From NCBI RefSeq assembly GCF_018320785.1, contig NC_054876.1, positions 22,962,212 through 23,026,211 on the forward strand: a stretch of 64,000 nt of DNA. Reading direction: 5' to 3'. This document shows positions 25,201 through 36,729 of the stretch, piece by piece. A program made the translations under genes and the position numbers. This stretch comes from Cheilinus undulatus. Its lineage: Eukaryota > Chordata > Actinopteri > Labriformes > Labridae. Every line of letters starts with the position of its first letter. Position 1 is the stretch's first letter. The notes below the pieces were generated by a model that was not told where the DNA came from, ran no database searches, and saw only the letters and a program-made list of their open reading frames with translations.

Positions 25201-28200
25201 CCTGTAAAAAACTTCATTTCTGTCTTCACAAGTCAAGTCGTAGGTGGTGCTAATGTAATTGAATATAATGTAGAGGAGGGGCAAGTGGTAGAAAAACTAA
25301 AATTAAACAAATGAATGAGGAGGCAGGTGTTTCCATACAGGACCAGCAAATCAATGGCTTGATTAAAAAAAAAAAAAAAAACTATGTGAAATATATGATG
25401 ACAGTTTTACATCATGGAAGAATGAGGTCCTTTCTATTCCTGTAGTTAAAACTAGAACTTGATTAGATGATGCTGGACATTATTTAAGAGTGCTGAGAGT
25501 TGTTGATGCTGATGTTTGTAAAATGTATGATCTCAAACACTTTCTTTAAAAAAACAAATGCAAAAGAATTAAATTTACTTTGCCTATGGCTGATATTTAC
25601 AATCATTCCAGTTATATGTATTAGCAGTTGTATGTATTAGCAGAGCTCTCCATATCTACTGATACCAAGCTAAAATCTGTCCATAGTGATACTGCCGATC
25701 ATTTTGTGCATGCTTATTTGTAAACATATTATATTCTACCAAGTCCTAGTGAAAATCCAGTGTTTTAGATAAAATTACACAGCTGTATTTCTGAGTGCCA
25801 TCAACACTTTAATCATCATTTAACTAATCTTTAATTGTCTGATTAGATTCTGTGTTAGGAGGCATCAAATGTGAAATGACCCTTATTGGGATCAAGACCA
25901 GAAAAACCTGGAATCTCCTATAGAAATATTTTGTTCCTTTCCATTACTCCATTGATGTTACCATGACTACACTGTTCCATGACACACATGTTGCTGCAGG
26001 TAGCAAACCTCACCACATACCCTATTTTACCTCTGCTCTTTCACTTTCTATGTTTAAGAATGGTTCCCTCAACCGTGGAAATGTGATGAACAACATGCCT
26101 AGTAAACCACTGACACATATGTCTGCATGTGCTCACAACCACACTCAAACATACAGAAGCATGTATATCAGTGGTCAAGATTCACATTAGCACCCTGCCC
26201 TCTTAGTTCGTCTGAAAAACAGATAAAAGTGTGTGCTTTGTTTGCTCCAGCATCTTGGTTTTGGTATCATGACATGTCAAATAGCTGTGTATTAAATGAC
26301 ATGAGAATCTTTTTAAATGGGTTTTATAATTAGCCTGAGTTTAGAAACTCATCGGTTGCAAATTTATTTTTGCATTTTGGTCTCCTCTCACTGATGACAC
26401 TCCTGAGAAAAGGGCTGTGCATTCATTGTGATGACTATTTTAGTTTTTACTATAAACACCGCAAACAGAAACTTGGCTGAGTGTTTGTGAGTCTGCTGCT
26501 TTCTCAGATCTGCCGCTTTCTCAGATCATTTACCGCTTGACTGTGCCTATTTTAACTCACCGAGGACCACTGGACGTGGAGAAGGAGTAGTGATTACTTA
26601 CCAGAAAATCTTAAACTGCAAAAAACTGTTGCCTCCCTGCTTCTCTACTTTTGAACTGTGTATTTTTGAGCTGGGACGCTCAAGGCAGGTTCTGTGCACA
26701 GTGATTTACCGGCTGCTGAAATATAGTAAGGATTTCGATAATGAATTTTCTGACTTTTTGGCTGGCATTAAGCCAAATTATAACTGTGTTCTGATTGTTG
26801 GGGATTTCAATGTTTGCTGTCCTCTGAAGCCGCTTGCTAGAGACTTTCTTAATCCTACTGAGGCTTTTAATCTTACCCAATATGTCTCTGGTCCTACACA
26901 AGAACACAGTTACACTCTAGACCTTGTCTTATCATGTGGTCTGCCCATTTTTAATGTGTTTTCTGACCATATGTCTGTGTTGTTTGAATTTACTCCGCCT
27001 TGTCTTGTGCTCAGCTTGTTTTAAACAAGCTGTTGTTGAACCTCTGATTAGGAAACCTAATTTAGATTCCTCTGCTCTGTCTAATATTTGACCATTCTCG
27101 AAGCTTGCCTTCATTTCCAAAGTCTTACAGAAAGCTGTGCTCTTACAACTGCAGTCTTATCTAGATGATCATGGCATTCTCGATACTTTTCAGTCTGGTT
27201 TTAAGGCCTTTCACAGCACTGAGTCTGTACTTTTAAGGATTTTTTAATGATCTTTTATTGACTAATGACTCTGGTGACTCAGCTCTTTTAATGCTTTTAG
27301 ATTTAACAGCTGCTTTTGACACAGTAGATCACACAACTCTCATTGCTCTACTTGGACACTGTGTTGGTTTAAAGGTTACCATCCTAAATTGGTTCAGGTC
27401 CTATTTGTCAAATAGATCCTTTCAGGTCAGACTTGGAGAGTCCACTTCTTCTTTTGCCCCCCTTTCCTGTGGAGTCCCACAGGGTTCCATCCTAGGGCCT
27501 ATCCTGTTCTCTCCGTACCTGCTCCCTCTGGGTTTGATTTAAAAAAAACATGGTATATCGTACCACCTGTATGCAGATGATACACAAATATACTTGCCTT
27601 TAAAAAGAAGAGATGGCAGCACAATTAATCATCTGCTAGACTGTCTCAAGGAAATTAAAGCCTGGATGGCCTTTAGCTTTTTAAGTTTTAATAACAGTTA
27701 AACTGAAATTGTTGTATTTGGCTCCAGTGGAATCACTGATCCCCCTCTTGCTGACCTGGGCCCCCTTCTACCCTATATTAAACCCACAGTGTGTAATCTT
27801 GGTGTGAAGAACGGCAGTGATTTTAAAATGGATCAACAGATTAATTCTGTGGTCAAATCCAGTTTTTATCATTTGAAGCTTTTATCCAAGATTAATTCAG
27901 TTTTATCTTATAATGACTTTGAACGAGGGATTCATGCTTTTATTTCTACTGGACTACTGCAATGCAGTTTATATTGAATTAAACCAAGCTTGCCTTGCAC
28001 ATTTACAGTTAGTCCAAAATGCAGCTGCTAATCTTTTAACAGGTACTCTAAAACAGGAACACATCACCCCCATTCTCGCTTTCCTCCACTGGCTCCCCTT
28101 TCATTTTAGAATTCATTTAAAAATCTTAATGTTTGTTTTTAAGTCATTAAATGGATCTGCTCCCGGGTACATCACTGACCTTTTAGAGGTTAACACCCCA

Positions 28201-31200
28201 TCCAGATCTCTGCAATCAGCCGATCAACTTCATCTTCTTCCAAAGTCTAGATTAAAAACCCGTGGTGATCGAGCTTTCTCTGTTGTCTTACCTAAATTGT
28301 GGAATGAGCTACCTCAAATCAGAATGTCTCCCACCTTACCTACTTTTAAATCACGTCTTAAAACTTAATTTTATTCTTTGGCTTTTAACTCAGCATGAGA
28401 GTTGTGTGATTTCCTGTGTGTCTTTTAACCGTTTTTATTTGCCCTATTGTGTGTGGGTTTTTTTTTTCAAATGTTTTTAGTTCCTGTGAAGTTTTTATGT
28501 ATTTTATTATGTTTTTTTGTTCACTGTGGTTCTGTGTTCTTACTTGTTTTAGTCACTGTGCAGCACTTTGGTAAGAGTAATGTTTTGTAAAATGTGTTAT
28601 ATAAATAAAGTGGATTGGATTGGATTGGATTTGACTGGACTGCGTGAAGCTTATACACACTATTAGATATTTCTTTATCACACTTTATACCTTTATTAAA
28701 ATACTGACCAATATTGGCACTATTAAAATAGTCTGATGATGGGTGGTCCTGGCGACCAGTCCAGTGTGTACCCCACCTCTCGCCCAATTATACCTGGGAT
28801 AGGCTCCAGGCCCCTGCAACCCCAAAATGGGATAAGCGTTGTAGAAAATGGATGGTCTTAACTAAATGAACCAGTATCTTCTTCAAAAAAAAAACTCATA
28901 TGATGATTGTGGAATTCATTATATTATCATTATTATCAATACTGTTTATAATTACAGACTTACTAAGAAGGTAAGTCATTGTCTATCTATCTTCTCTCTC
29001 ACAGGATCCCTTTAGAGTATCAAAATAAATGACAGAAATATAAAAGAGAGAAATTACGTAGGGGAGACACTTCCGTTTCAATCCATTGAGAGATTGTTTC
29101 AGAAAACTGCATTATGGAGCATAAACTTCACACTAAGAATGTCAATAAGTGGCTGACAGTAAAGTGGATGCACTTTAGGATATAGGAAGTGGTTTCAGAG
29201 GAAAAAATAGTTTATTTTTTAGTGTTATGAAGAAATAAGATTTCCTCTTACTTTCTGAGATGTTCATGTTCCTTCAGGAAGAGTTCAGTCCGTCTGTTAT
29301 TCACTCCTGAGCTGCTCTTATAGGACCTGAGGTAGAAGGCACCAGAGAGGAGCATTAAATGATGGGAATTTTGAATGACAGATTGTTGTTGGATGCAGAA
29401 AATTACCATTATTTTTTGACTGTATTTTATAGAAAGAGAGAAAATGTTAGATGAGGCAACAAGGTCATAACCTGCATGAAAACTAAAAACCAGGTAGATG
29501 TCATTAGACTAAGTCAATGTAAAAGTGAGCCATGGCAGTGACAGTAACAATAACACTGATGGTTCAAACTTTCAGATACAATGCTGGAGAAATGCTGACA
29601 TGTTCATGATCCCGGAGACAATATAAGAGCTGAATGTTTGACACTGAAGCTGATGAAAATCTCACTGATTTTGTGGGTGTTGGTCAAAAACAAATATATT
29701 GTCAATCAAGGCCTGATACATTTTATGCAGGATAAAAAGTCATGGGATCATCAAGGCAAACATTTACTTCAACACATTTGCTAAGAAAAAAGCTGCCTAG
29801 GAACTCTGAATGCCTCACTCCAGTCCATGTGAGAGATAGTAAGATATTGACATGAAATGTGGAAAGTTTGGCCTGCTGTCAATATTAGAAAAGTCAAGGT
29901 ATCAGTAAAGTTAGCATGATTATTCCCTTGATTCTCTGGTAATGTTAAAATGTCATGCTGATCTGTGCTGCCAATGTTTAGATTCTTCAGACTGGACCAA
30001 TAAACAAACATTTACATAGCCATTTTTTAACCACGTTGCCAGTTTATTAAAAAAAAAAATCCACTAATTACAGCATATACAGTCAGGCGCATAAATTTTA
30101 GGCATGTAGGGCACTAAGGATTCATTACAGGGCCCAATGTGCCAAAACTCGAGGCTGGAGAGGGGGTTGGGGGCACGACCAGGGACTTGTGGCAACCTTA
30201 CTACCCACCTTCATGGTACCTTAGGCTTTGCCTACTAACCACATCCAACCCTTACTCTGCCCTAACAGAGTGAGCTTTGTTATTTTTTCAGTAGATCATT
30301 TTCTCATGCCCCTGGTAAAATGCAAAGACATCAAGAGCATGACCAGGGTTGTGTAGATCCTTTCTGTCCAATGACACCCTCAGGCAACTTACTCACCACA
30401 TCTACATCTTACTTCAGCCTCCGTGTTGTGTCTCAATGATCATGCCTAAAAGTTCTGCACAGCACTGTATAAGACTAAGAAAATATTAAGTCAATAACCA
30501 TGTTAAGTAGTTACTAATTTCAACATTTTCCAACATCACACTCGTAGATCTTAATTAGCCTGGGTAGGAACATTATTACAGGACCAAATATAAGCTAATA
30601 TTGTTTCAAAATATGAAGGAGCTATGATGTGTCAACAGTTACCAGGTATGGTCTTTGTAGGGGGGAAACTTTTCCTTTTACTGTACTCCACATAAAAGTC
30701 AGATTGACAGAAAAATAAACAAAATCTTTCGATCATTCACTTGAGAACTATCATATTAACTATTGCACATATTTAATATTAACATAAGCAAGATTTCAAC
30801 AAAGTGTGGGAGTCAGCCGTCAGGACAACAAACACACGTTGATCCACAGTCTTTGGTTCAATTAGAGATAGGATTTTCTCTCCGCTCTGTTAACTGATGC
30901 CTGAATGCTGATTAGGTATTTCCTGAGTTAAAGCTTTTAAGTGATTAGCTCTGCTTAACCCACAACTCTGTCCTCCATCTCTTATTTACACCATTCCCTC
31001 CCTATTTGGCCTGATCATCATTTCATCAGCTATCAGGTTCTCTGCTCCTCCACACCCCTCTGCTCTATGATCATCATCAGAGCTCACTCTCATCATTTTT
31101 GGAAGCAGTCACAGTAGATCAGGATAATGTCTCTTCCTGTCTCTCCCTCTCTCTCGCTCTGTTAGACTGCCTTGCTCTCCTTTTTCTCCCCTGATAAAGC

Positions 31201-34200
31201 AATTCTCTGCATCAGGCAGCCCCAGATGTAACCACCCTCACTCAGCTTTGGCTGAATGAAAGCCTTGTGGTTTGATTTACTGTAGAAGGCACTTAGGAAA
31301 AATATCCCCAGAGAAAGAAAGAGATACAGACACGAAGAGGGAGGGAGAGAGATGCCGACAGAGGGAGAGAGAGATTAGCTTATAAGAGGAGGTGCTTCTT
31401 AATAGAGGGTGAAACATGATAGAGGGAAAAGAGACCATTAAGGGGTGGGGTAGGGGATGGGGGGTCAGCATTTAACTGAACTTGTCTGCCTCCTCCTGGT
31501 GATAATAGCAAAGTCCAGCGAGGAGGAAAAAAGCTGCAGAGATCTGTCTGCATGTAGATGTGTTGATCAACTGGAAATAATTGCCGACTACTTAATAAAT
31601 TATTTTTTTCTGGTTTGTTAGTGCTTTATCATATCAAATTATTGTTTACTTTTACAGTGAAATTTTAGCACACTGGTCCTGTGCATCTCTGTTCAGTTTC
31701 ATTAGATCTGACCAATTTTAACAGACTTCTCCTTTTTTAACACTAGAGGGCCTAATATGCAGAGAAGTAGTACATGTTTACTTTGAAAGAGGTATACAAG
31801 AGGATCTAAAAAATTAGAATATTATGTAAAAGTTCATTTTTCCTATAATTTACCTAAAAAAGTTACATTTCTATGTATTCCAGATCTGTATCAAATAAAG
31901 TGAAACATTTCAAGACTTTTTTCTTTTAATCATGATGATTACAGCGTACAGCTCAGGAAAATCAAAAATCCACTGTCTCTTTATGCTCTCAATCGGTTTC
32001 AGTACACACAACTACAATCATGGGGAAGACTGCTGACTTGACAAATGTCCAGAAGACAATCATTGTCATCCTCCACAGACAGGGTGATCCAGTTCAGCCT
32101 TCAGAACATTGCCAAACAAAGCAGATTCAAGAACTAAGGGGAGCTTCACAAGGAATGGACTGAGGCTGGAGTCAGTGGATTAAGAGCCACCACACAGAGA
32201 CAGGTCCAGGACATGGGCTACAAGTGTCGTGTTCTTAGTGTCAGCATCTATCAGGAGGTTTTTAGAGCTCTTCATGCTCCATTTGCTGAGAAGCTTTATG
32301 GAGATTCTGATTTCCTTTTCCAGCAGGACTTGGCACCTGCCCACAGCAAAGCCAAAACTACCAGAAAAGGGTTTGCTGACCATGTTGTTACTGTGTTTGA
32401 TTGGCCAGCTAACTCACCTGATCCAAACCACATAGAAAATCTTTGGGGAAATGTCAAGAGGAAGATGAGAGACAACAGACTCAACAATACAGATGAGCTG
32501 AAGGCTGCAATCAGAGCAACCTGGGTTTCATAACACCCTAGCAGGGCCACAGACTGACTGGCTCCATGTCACTTTGCATAGATGGGGTAATTTGTGTGAA
32601 AGGAGCTCCAACTAAGTACTGAGTGCATAAATGAGCACAATAAATCCTTCTCTGGACCGGTATTTTGTGATATTCTAATGTCTTCAGAAAGTGGATTTTT
32701 GTAAGCTGTAAGCCCTAATCATCAAAACCAAAAAAGAAAATATCATTAAATATTTCACATACAGTGACAGACACAAAGTTGCAGTTGCATTTTTCTTTGT
32801 TAGGCTGCCCTTTTCATATAAAATATATCTAACAAGATTAGCAAACTGCTACTTTGAGATGACAGAGAAACAGATAATATATATACACGGCATCTGATGA
32901 CAATGTTTAACCTCTTTTATTGCAGAGTGATGAATGAGATAAATGTGCTTACTCAATGTCTCTGTGAACAGATCCCAGAAGGTCCTCTCGTTCTTTCAGG
33001 TTGAAGAAGTTGGTTTTGGTTTTGTGGAACTCATGAGTGTAATCCTACAGGATGAAACATGAAATGAAGGGAGTCAGCCAGACAAATTATATGGACAGAA
33101 TTAGATTAAGAGAATTTACAAACTAAAAGTGTTACAATTTAACAGATGTTTCTCATTCAACAAACCTGTAAAATGTCTCTGTGTCTCTGTAAGGTGTGCA
33201 TCAATGCTGCATTATGTGACGAAGATCCAGGAGTGTTTGTGTATTCTGCCATTTTGTCATTGACTGTTGTTAGCTGCATGGAATGATAATTCAGATTATT
33301 TAAGATTACATGTTATCAGGGTATTATTTTGAAGTAAATACCAATAATAAACATAATATTCAGGCATGCACAATATTATCAGCAAGATATCACTTTTGGC
33401 AGATATGAAAATGTCTGTGGATATTTACAGTCAATATTTTAGCTATAAAACATATCTATATCCGCTGTAAATATTGTCTGTGCAAACAAAGTAATTTGCA
33501 CAGCCAACAGACCTAAGCCAGCTATGTTGTTTTCTTTATTCATCATCATTCCTTACACTTTAAAGTGTGTTTTAAGGACTGAAGACTTAGGACTGAACTA
33601 CATTTAAATATGGGTATCAATATCAGTATCAGCTCAAATTTATTTGGGAATACTGACAAACTGGATATTGGCAAAAATCAAATATTGTGTATCCCTAATT
33701 ATATCTACTTTAAGCAATAATTCTAACAGACTGGAATAAATATAATAAAAATCAATTTTCAAAGCATGCTCTATATAAACAGTATGACACAGTCATCTTT
33801 GACTGACTACTTGTTGCTCTATAAGAGAACAATAATGAAAAACAAAACATTTAGTCTAAGATGTCCGATTTGCTTAAGGCTAAACAGCTGCTACTTGAGG
33901 TTATATAAGCATACCTTTCTAGATTGCTTTCAGTAATCTAGGCATGTATGATGTTTGTCTTACTTTTGCCAAAAGCTGCTCCAGCTCAGTTGTCATGGCA
34001 ACAAGCATATTGTCATGAGAAGAGCCAAGAGAATCCGACCTGAACAAGGAAAGAAAGGGTGGAGTTGTTAAAATTCCCAGTCAAGTTACTTCATTCCAAA
34101 TACATTTATATAGTTAAATGACAGACAAAAAAAAAAAAAAAACAGCACAAACTTGTGCAACTCTGTTAACCAGGAAAGTAAGATTACTTGACCTACTCCA

Positions 34201-35407
34201 AAATTCAGCTTGTTGCTGGCATTTAAAAATACATCAATAGCTTATTATAACTTAAATTATGTGCACAGTTGTTATTCAGTTAAATATTAAAGCAATTATA
34301 CCTCATAAGATACAAAGCAATGTAGTAATACAACTAAAAGTAAACACTTCAACTGAATAAAGAAATTAGTATTTAAAATCCAAAATTAAAAGCTTTCTTA
34401 GTATGTTATTTTATCCAAAAGAGCGACCTTGTCCGCTGGTTGCTGCTGCTGTAGCTGGTGCACAGCTTACTGAAGGAGACCAGTTTGAGATCCAGCTCAT
34501 TCTCAAGTTGTCGAGCCTCTTTACGCAAATCTGAGAAGAAAAACAGAGAAACTTGGAGGAGAAATGTTTAAGGTGACTATTAACATTACATATAAAATTT
34601 GAACAGGAAACTGGTTGCAACAACTTAAAAAATATCATAAACATGGCCAAGTGCAATAAACTATTCAAAAAGCTTACATAAGAGAAGAGATTGCTGTGAA
34701 TAACCTCCCAAAGTTCATTTTGCAAATATAATCCCCATTTTTCATCAACCTGAGCTAAAATAACTGGTAAGACAAACGCGAATGTTGATCATTTGGCCCA
34801 ATCTTTAAACAGGATATCATGGATTCTCTCACGTTGAAATTAGTGTTGAATCTGTGAAGTTAAGAAATTGTTATCATAGCTGCTGATTTGATTTTGTGTG
34901 CTTTCGGTGCTTTAGGGAGGGTTTATTGCTTTTATGGGTGGAACTTCACAAACCTAACTCCAAGCATTAAACTGAAGGAATAATAGCAAAGCTATCCGTT
35001 AAGATATTAGCATTTAAGCTAATAAGAGTCAATATACTCTCATTTTGTTTAAATAGCCGTTTCTCCTACAGATAGCAGAGGGTTAAACAGTTTAATTCAT
35101 GTCAAACTTCCTTCAGCAGAACATAACAAAACACGACAGCTAATGGCACAACTGTTTATAACCGACAACTTCAGGTAACTTTTAAAGTTTAAAGTGAACT
35201 GGTAGGAAAAAAGCTAACAGGCTAGCTTAAGGCAGCTGAAATACATGTCGTCTCCATGGATAAAAAGTCGTTTTTTGAAACGTGTCACGTAAGTATTACA
35301 TGTGTTTGACCTGTATTCTTAAGAACCACTAAACGGGAATGCTAGCAGTTGCTTCGTAATGCATAAAAAAGGAATTTACCTTCCCAGTAGTTGCTGCCGG
35401 TTGCCAT
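19254..35407 (-). CDS. gosr1: Golgi SNAP receptor complex member 1 (GS28), 9 exons
   Basis: Coding exons in transcript order: 35407-35380, 34530-34428, 34039-33964, 33273-33166, 33044-32953, 29326-29252, 19898-19869, 19729-19647, 19378-19254. They total 720 nt, 239 aa, with all phases matching. The product starts MATGSNYWED (human MAAGTSSYWED). It has N-terminal helices (LENELDLKLVSFSKLC), LMHTLQRHRDILQDYTHEFHK, the Qb-SNARE helix (IAMATKENITNQRGMLKS, RFPAINNLIQKINLRKRRDS) and a C-terminal tail anchor ILGGVIGVCTILLLLYTFH. GS28 is a Qb-SNARE in ER-to-Golgi and intra-Golgi fusion complexes, for example with syntaxin-5. The start has a strong Kozak context (AAC before ATGG). Two in-frame ATGs upstream (35422 and 35530) could only add residues without family support. 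The linker after exon 2 is about 11 aa shorter than in human. The 9.35-kb intron between exons 6 and 7 hosts transposons and a candidate nested gene. Confidence 0.95.
20318..20479 (+). promoter_or_regulatory. TATA-type promoter and possible distal first exon of the nested small gene
   Basis: ATAAAAG at 20318-20324 sits about 28 nt upstream of a plausible start near 20346. The transcribed stretch has no ATG until ACATG at its end, is pyrimidine-rich, and ends at a strong donor (ACAT/GTAAGC, after 20479). A CRE-like GTGACGCA lies near 20270. It could be an alternative 5' UTR exon for the 22.3-kb exons or belong to a different transcript. Confidence 0.35.
20830..21640 (-). mobile_element. Mariner/Tc1-type transposon relic in the gosr1 intron
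   Basis: On the minus strand an ATG at 21584 starts MSKSKEISLDMRKRIVHAHK then AGEGYTKLSQHFQVSRTELR, a typical N-terminal helix-turn-helix. It breaks at TAG after about 50 codons. Further on, about 21025-20960 reads LNPIENLWGELKTKV, the DDE-domain block holding the third acidic residue. Stops and shifts interrupt the middle. Terminal repeats were not identified. Confidence 0.75.
22131..22203 (+). promoter_or_regulatory. TATA-type promoter and possible proximal first exon of the nested small gene
   Basis: AATAAAAG at 22131-22138 has TATA-like character. About 45 nt of ATG-free sequence from roughly 22160 runs to a good donor (AGCA/GTAAGA, after 22203). The acceptor TTCCTTCCTCTAG ending at 22323 is only 120 nt away and leads directly to the ATG exon, so this gives the more compact model. 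Confidence 0.35.
22339..22592 (+). CDS. Unrecognised small nested gene, 57-aa product, two coding exons
   Basis: ATG at 22339 opens MVNVNTKNVNIGDTKGKVGA then DNNVNIK. A GTAAAT donor after 22420 and a CTCTCACAG acceptor at 22492-22500 leave an 80-nt intron and keep the frame (phase 1), giving CGCGKNSSLGNTSDIKVKGT then NEGKSEWTKN and a TAA at 22590-22592. Without splicing, the frame stops after 29 codons. The product is hydrophilic, rich in N, K, V and G, with no signal peptide or membrane segment. VNIGDTKGKVG and SLGNTSDIKVKG look like copies of one short unit; N-V-N-I-G-D faintly recalls amyloid-type [IV]-Q-[IV]-G cores, but that is weak. A further open stretch at 22721-22869 has the similar VGNTSTVTARQN but does not join in phase. 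The gene lies in gosr1 intron 6 on the opposite strand. Function unknown. Confidence 0.35.
22721..22869 (+). other. Possible further exon of the nested small gene
   Basis: After the acceptor-like CTTCATCAG (ends 22720) a 48-codon open stretch in phase 1 contains RVGRSVGNTSTVTARQN and ends at TAA 22867-22869. The VGNTS segment resembles LGNTSDIKV of the preceding exon at both DNA and protein level. No donor upstream joins it in the right phase after the exon-3 frame, so it may be 3' UTR, an alternative exon or a decayed module. Confidence 0.25.
23245..24710 (+). mobile_element. Degenerate non-LTR retrotransposon remnant with an internal insertion
   Basis: Fragments of a reverse transcriptase are readable: YLNGRTQTVQLEG near 23390-23430 and FYADDTFVP around 23548 (the YADD active site). 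After an interruption at about 23825-24195, a C-terminal part follows (HGALRSITDCG near 24230, IPDYLSSLL near 24365). The 3' end is A-rich (AAACTAAAATAAAATAAAAT at about 24695-24715). Frames are broken throughout. Confidence 0.6.
23825..24195. repeat. TTTTAGTC-rich dispersed repeat inside the LINE remnant
   Basis: Imperfect units such as TTAGTTTTAGTCTAGTTTAA, ACTAAAAACCATTTTAGTCTGG and TTAGTCGTAGTTTTAGTCGACC surround unrelated sequence. Its edges interrupt the LINE reading, so it inserted later. A related AAAACTAAAACTAAC-type stretch in the other orientation occurs at 40.65-41.45 kb. Confidence 0.5.
24720..26460. other. Intronic/intergenic stretch without gene
   Basis: Lies within the large gosr1 intron. 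A poly(A) run at about 25365-25381 may be a retroposon tail. No coding family or structured RNA was recognised; the frames at 24752-24940 and 25963-26190 have no family support. Confidence 0.4.
26462..28640 (+). mobile_element. 5'-truncated L2-type LINE (endonuclease and reverse transcriptase)
   Basis: The 26590-27024 frame carries the end of an APE endonuclease (VLIVGDFNVCCPL and the SDH block FSDHMSVLFEF). 27258-27542 holds reverse transcriptase motifs LLMLLDLTAAFDTVDHTTLI and GVPQGSILGPILFS, followed in another frame by LYADDTQIYLP near 27570. 27913-28368 is the C-terminal part (HWLPFHFRIHLKILMFVFKS, DRAFSVVLPKLWNELP). It ends with AATAAAG and GGATT repeats at 28608-28632, the short tandem 3' tail typical of the clade. 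At least three frame breaks show it is dead. Confidence 0.9.
28736..28860. repeat. Common fish dispersed repeat next to the LINE tail
   Basis: GTGGTCCTGGCGACCAGTCC, TGTGTACCCCACCTCTCGCC, GGGATAGGCTCCAGGCCCC and GGGATAAGCG...AAAATGGATGG occur in the order of a repeat dispersed in most teleost genomes. The family name could not be fixed. Confidence 0.65.
30078..30471. mobile_element. MITE with about 30-bp terminal inverted repeats
   Basis: The left end TACAGTCAGGCGCATAAATT then TTAGGCATG (30078-30106) matches the reverse complement of the right end at 30441-30471 (CATGCCTAAAAGTTCTGCAC then AGCACTGTATA). Both ends adjoin TA, the target site of Tc1/mariner elements. The interior has no transposase. 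It lies in gosr1 intron 5. Confidence 0.7.
31805..32710 (+). mobile_element. Internally deleted Tc1-like transposon in gosr1 intron 5
   Basis: The left end has AAAAAATTAGAATATTATG and the right end GATATTCTAATGTC (about 32670), decayed terminal repeats. An N-terminal ATG at about 32020 (MGKTADLTNVQKTIIVILHR) precedes broken frames. At 32213-32533 a 106-codon frame joins MGYKCRVLS directly to SIYQEVFRALHAPFAEKLYG, FQQDLAPAH, FDWPANSPDP and IENLWGNVKRKMRD. The segment with the first catalytic Asp (SDESTF in relatives) is missing, and one extra residue lies between the second Asp and the Glu. It cannot encode an active enzyme. Confidence 0.85.
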
Positions 35408-35600
35408 GTTTGTTGTTGACATGTCATCATCAGTCGTAAAGCAGAGATAACTGTCGTAGTTAACTTTGAAACAGAGCCCAATCATCAGAGCGGCATTTCC
35501 TGGTTTCTCATCGCAAGTGTCCCATCCCATTGACTACTAAATCTGAAAGAACGACTGCAAGATTTTAAATAGTAGACTTTGACGGAGGTCCAACGATATG
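35408..35600 (-). promoter_or_regulatory. gosr1: gosr1 5' UTR and probable TATA-less promoter region
   Basis: This is the stretch just upstream of the gosr1 ATG. No TATA box is seen at a suitable distance. The stretch is somewhat richer in CpG than the flanks and contains two upstream in-frame ATGs (35422 and 35530). The exact transcription start cannot be read from sequence. Confidence 0.35.
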
Positions 35601-35654
35601 TACCTTAGTTACTGAGTTGCTTTGTTACTTAGTTACTGAGTTTACTGAGTTCAG

Positions 35655-35940
35655 CTCCTTTTGCTTGGAACATGTTGCAGAGAGACTGGAAATTGTCTGA
35701 GTTCTTATCCTTACATGATTTTAAAACCAAGCTAAAAGCGTTGGAGTCTGCTTCAATAATGTGCACTTGTTTTTCATATTCTGTGATGTTTTAATTTGTT
35801 TTAATTTTGTTTGTATGTTGTAACTGTGTGTTGAATTTTGCTGCTTCTTGGCCAGGACTCCCCTGAAAAAGAGGTTTTTAATCTCAGTGGGATTCTCTTG
35901 GTTAAATAAAGGTTAAATAAAATTAACTCAGGTTTCTATG
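35655..35940 (+). mobile_element. LINE 3' end fragment
   Basis: The stretch reads as the last codons and 3' tail of a non-LTR element (WRDWKLSEFLSLHDFKTKLK near 35680-35740). The ending TCTCTTGGTTAAATAAAGGT then TAAATAAAAT is typical of fish LINE tails. It lies just upstream of the gosr1 promoter. Confidence 0.55.
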
Positions 35941-36004
35941 AACGGTTGTGAGTTGTTTTTGGTGTACACAACGATGGATTGATTATTGTTAAAAGTAGGC
36001 TTGT

Positions 36005-36725
36005 ATGCATTGGCGGATTTAGGAATTTTGGGGCCTTGGGCGAACACAGGCATGGCCCTCTACATCATTTTCTCCCCATTAAATTCTTATTCATCAAAGA
36101 AAGTAGTATTTGTAACTTGATGTAACAACCAAAAGTTTCTGTTAAGCAATGCTTTTTTTGTATGTAGAAATGTCCAGGCAGATTTCAAAATGTCCATTTG
36201 GACAACATTAATGGACATCTGGTAACAAAATGACACCAGAGCTATGTAAACTAAGTTTGAATGTTTATATCAACAACAAATGATAATTTACTGTAAGAAA
36301 AAAAAAATCTTTGGTCCATTTTGGAATTTTTAGGTCATGTTTTACCAACCAAAACTTCTAAAAAGGAGCCAAATGCATTTATTTGGGCATAAATTTATAA
36401 GATATCTATTAGAAACTATTTGTTAAAATAACAGTTTTATCAGATGTCTTATTTTGTGTTTTTCAAATGAAAAGGTTTAAAAAATTATTCACATAAATAT
36501 TTACATTTAATAAACATTTAATCACATACAGCAAGCTTTTAATCCACTATAACATGACGAAGGTGACTTATAATTTTGCACTTTGATTGAGTGTCTTTGC
36601 CTTTAAAATCTAAAGTGGTTAGAATACAGCAGGCGCAGGAGAAAGGATTTAGTTATGTGTTTGCAGGGCCTCTCACGGCCCAGGCCCCCACGCCTCTGCC
36701 TGTATGTGCCCCATTGCCACTCTAC
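36005..36725. repeat. Possible dispersed repeat with GGCC-rich ends
   Basis: The left boundary has GGCGGATTTAGGAATTTTGG then GGCCTTGGGCGAACAC. The right boundary has GGGCCTCTCACGGCCCAGGC then CCCCACGCCTC. Such ends on AT-rich interiors are common in fish dispersed repeats. No coding remains. Confidence 0.35.
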
Positions 36726-36729
36726 ATTG

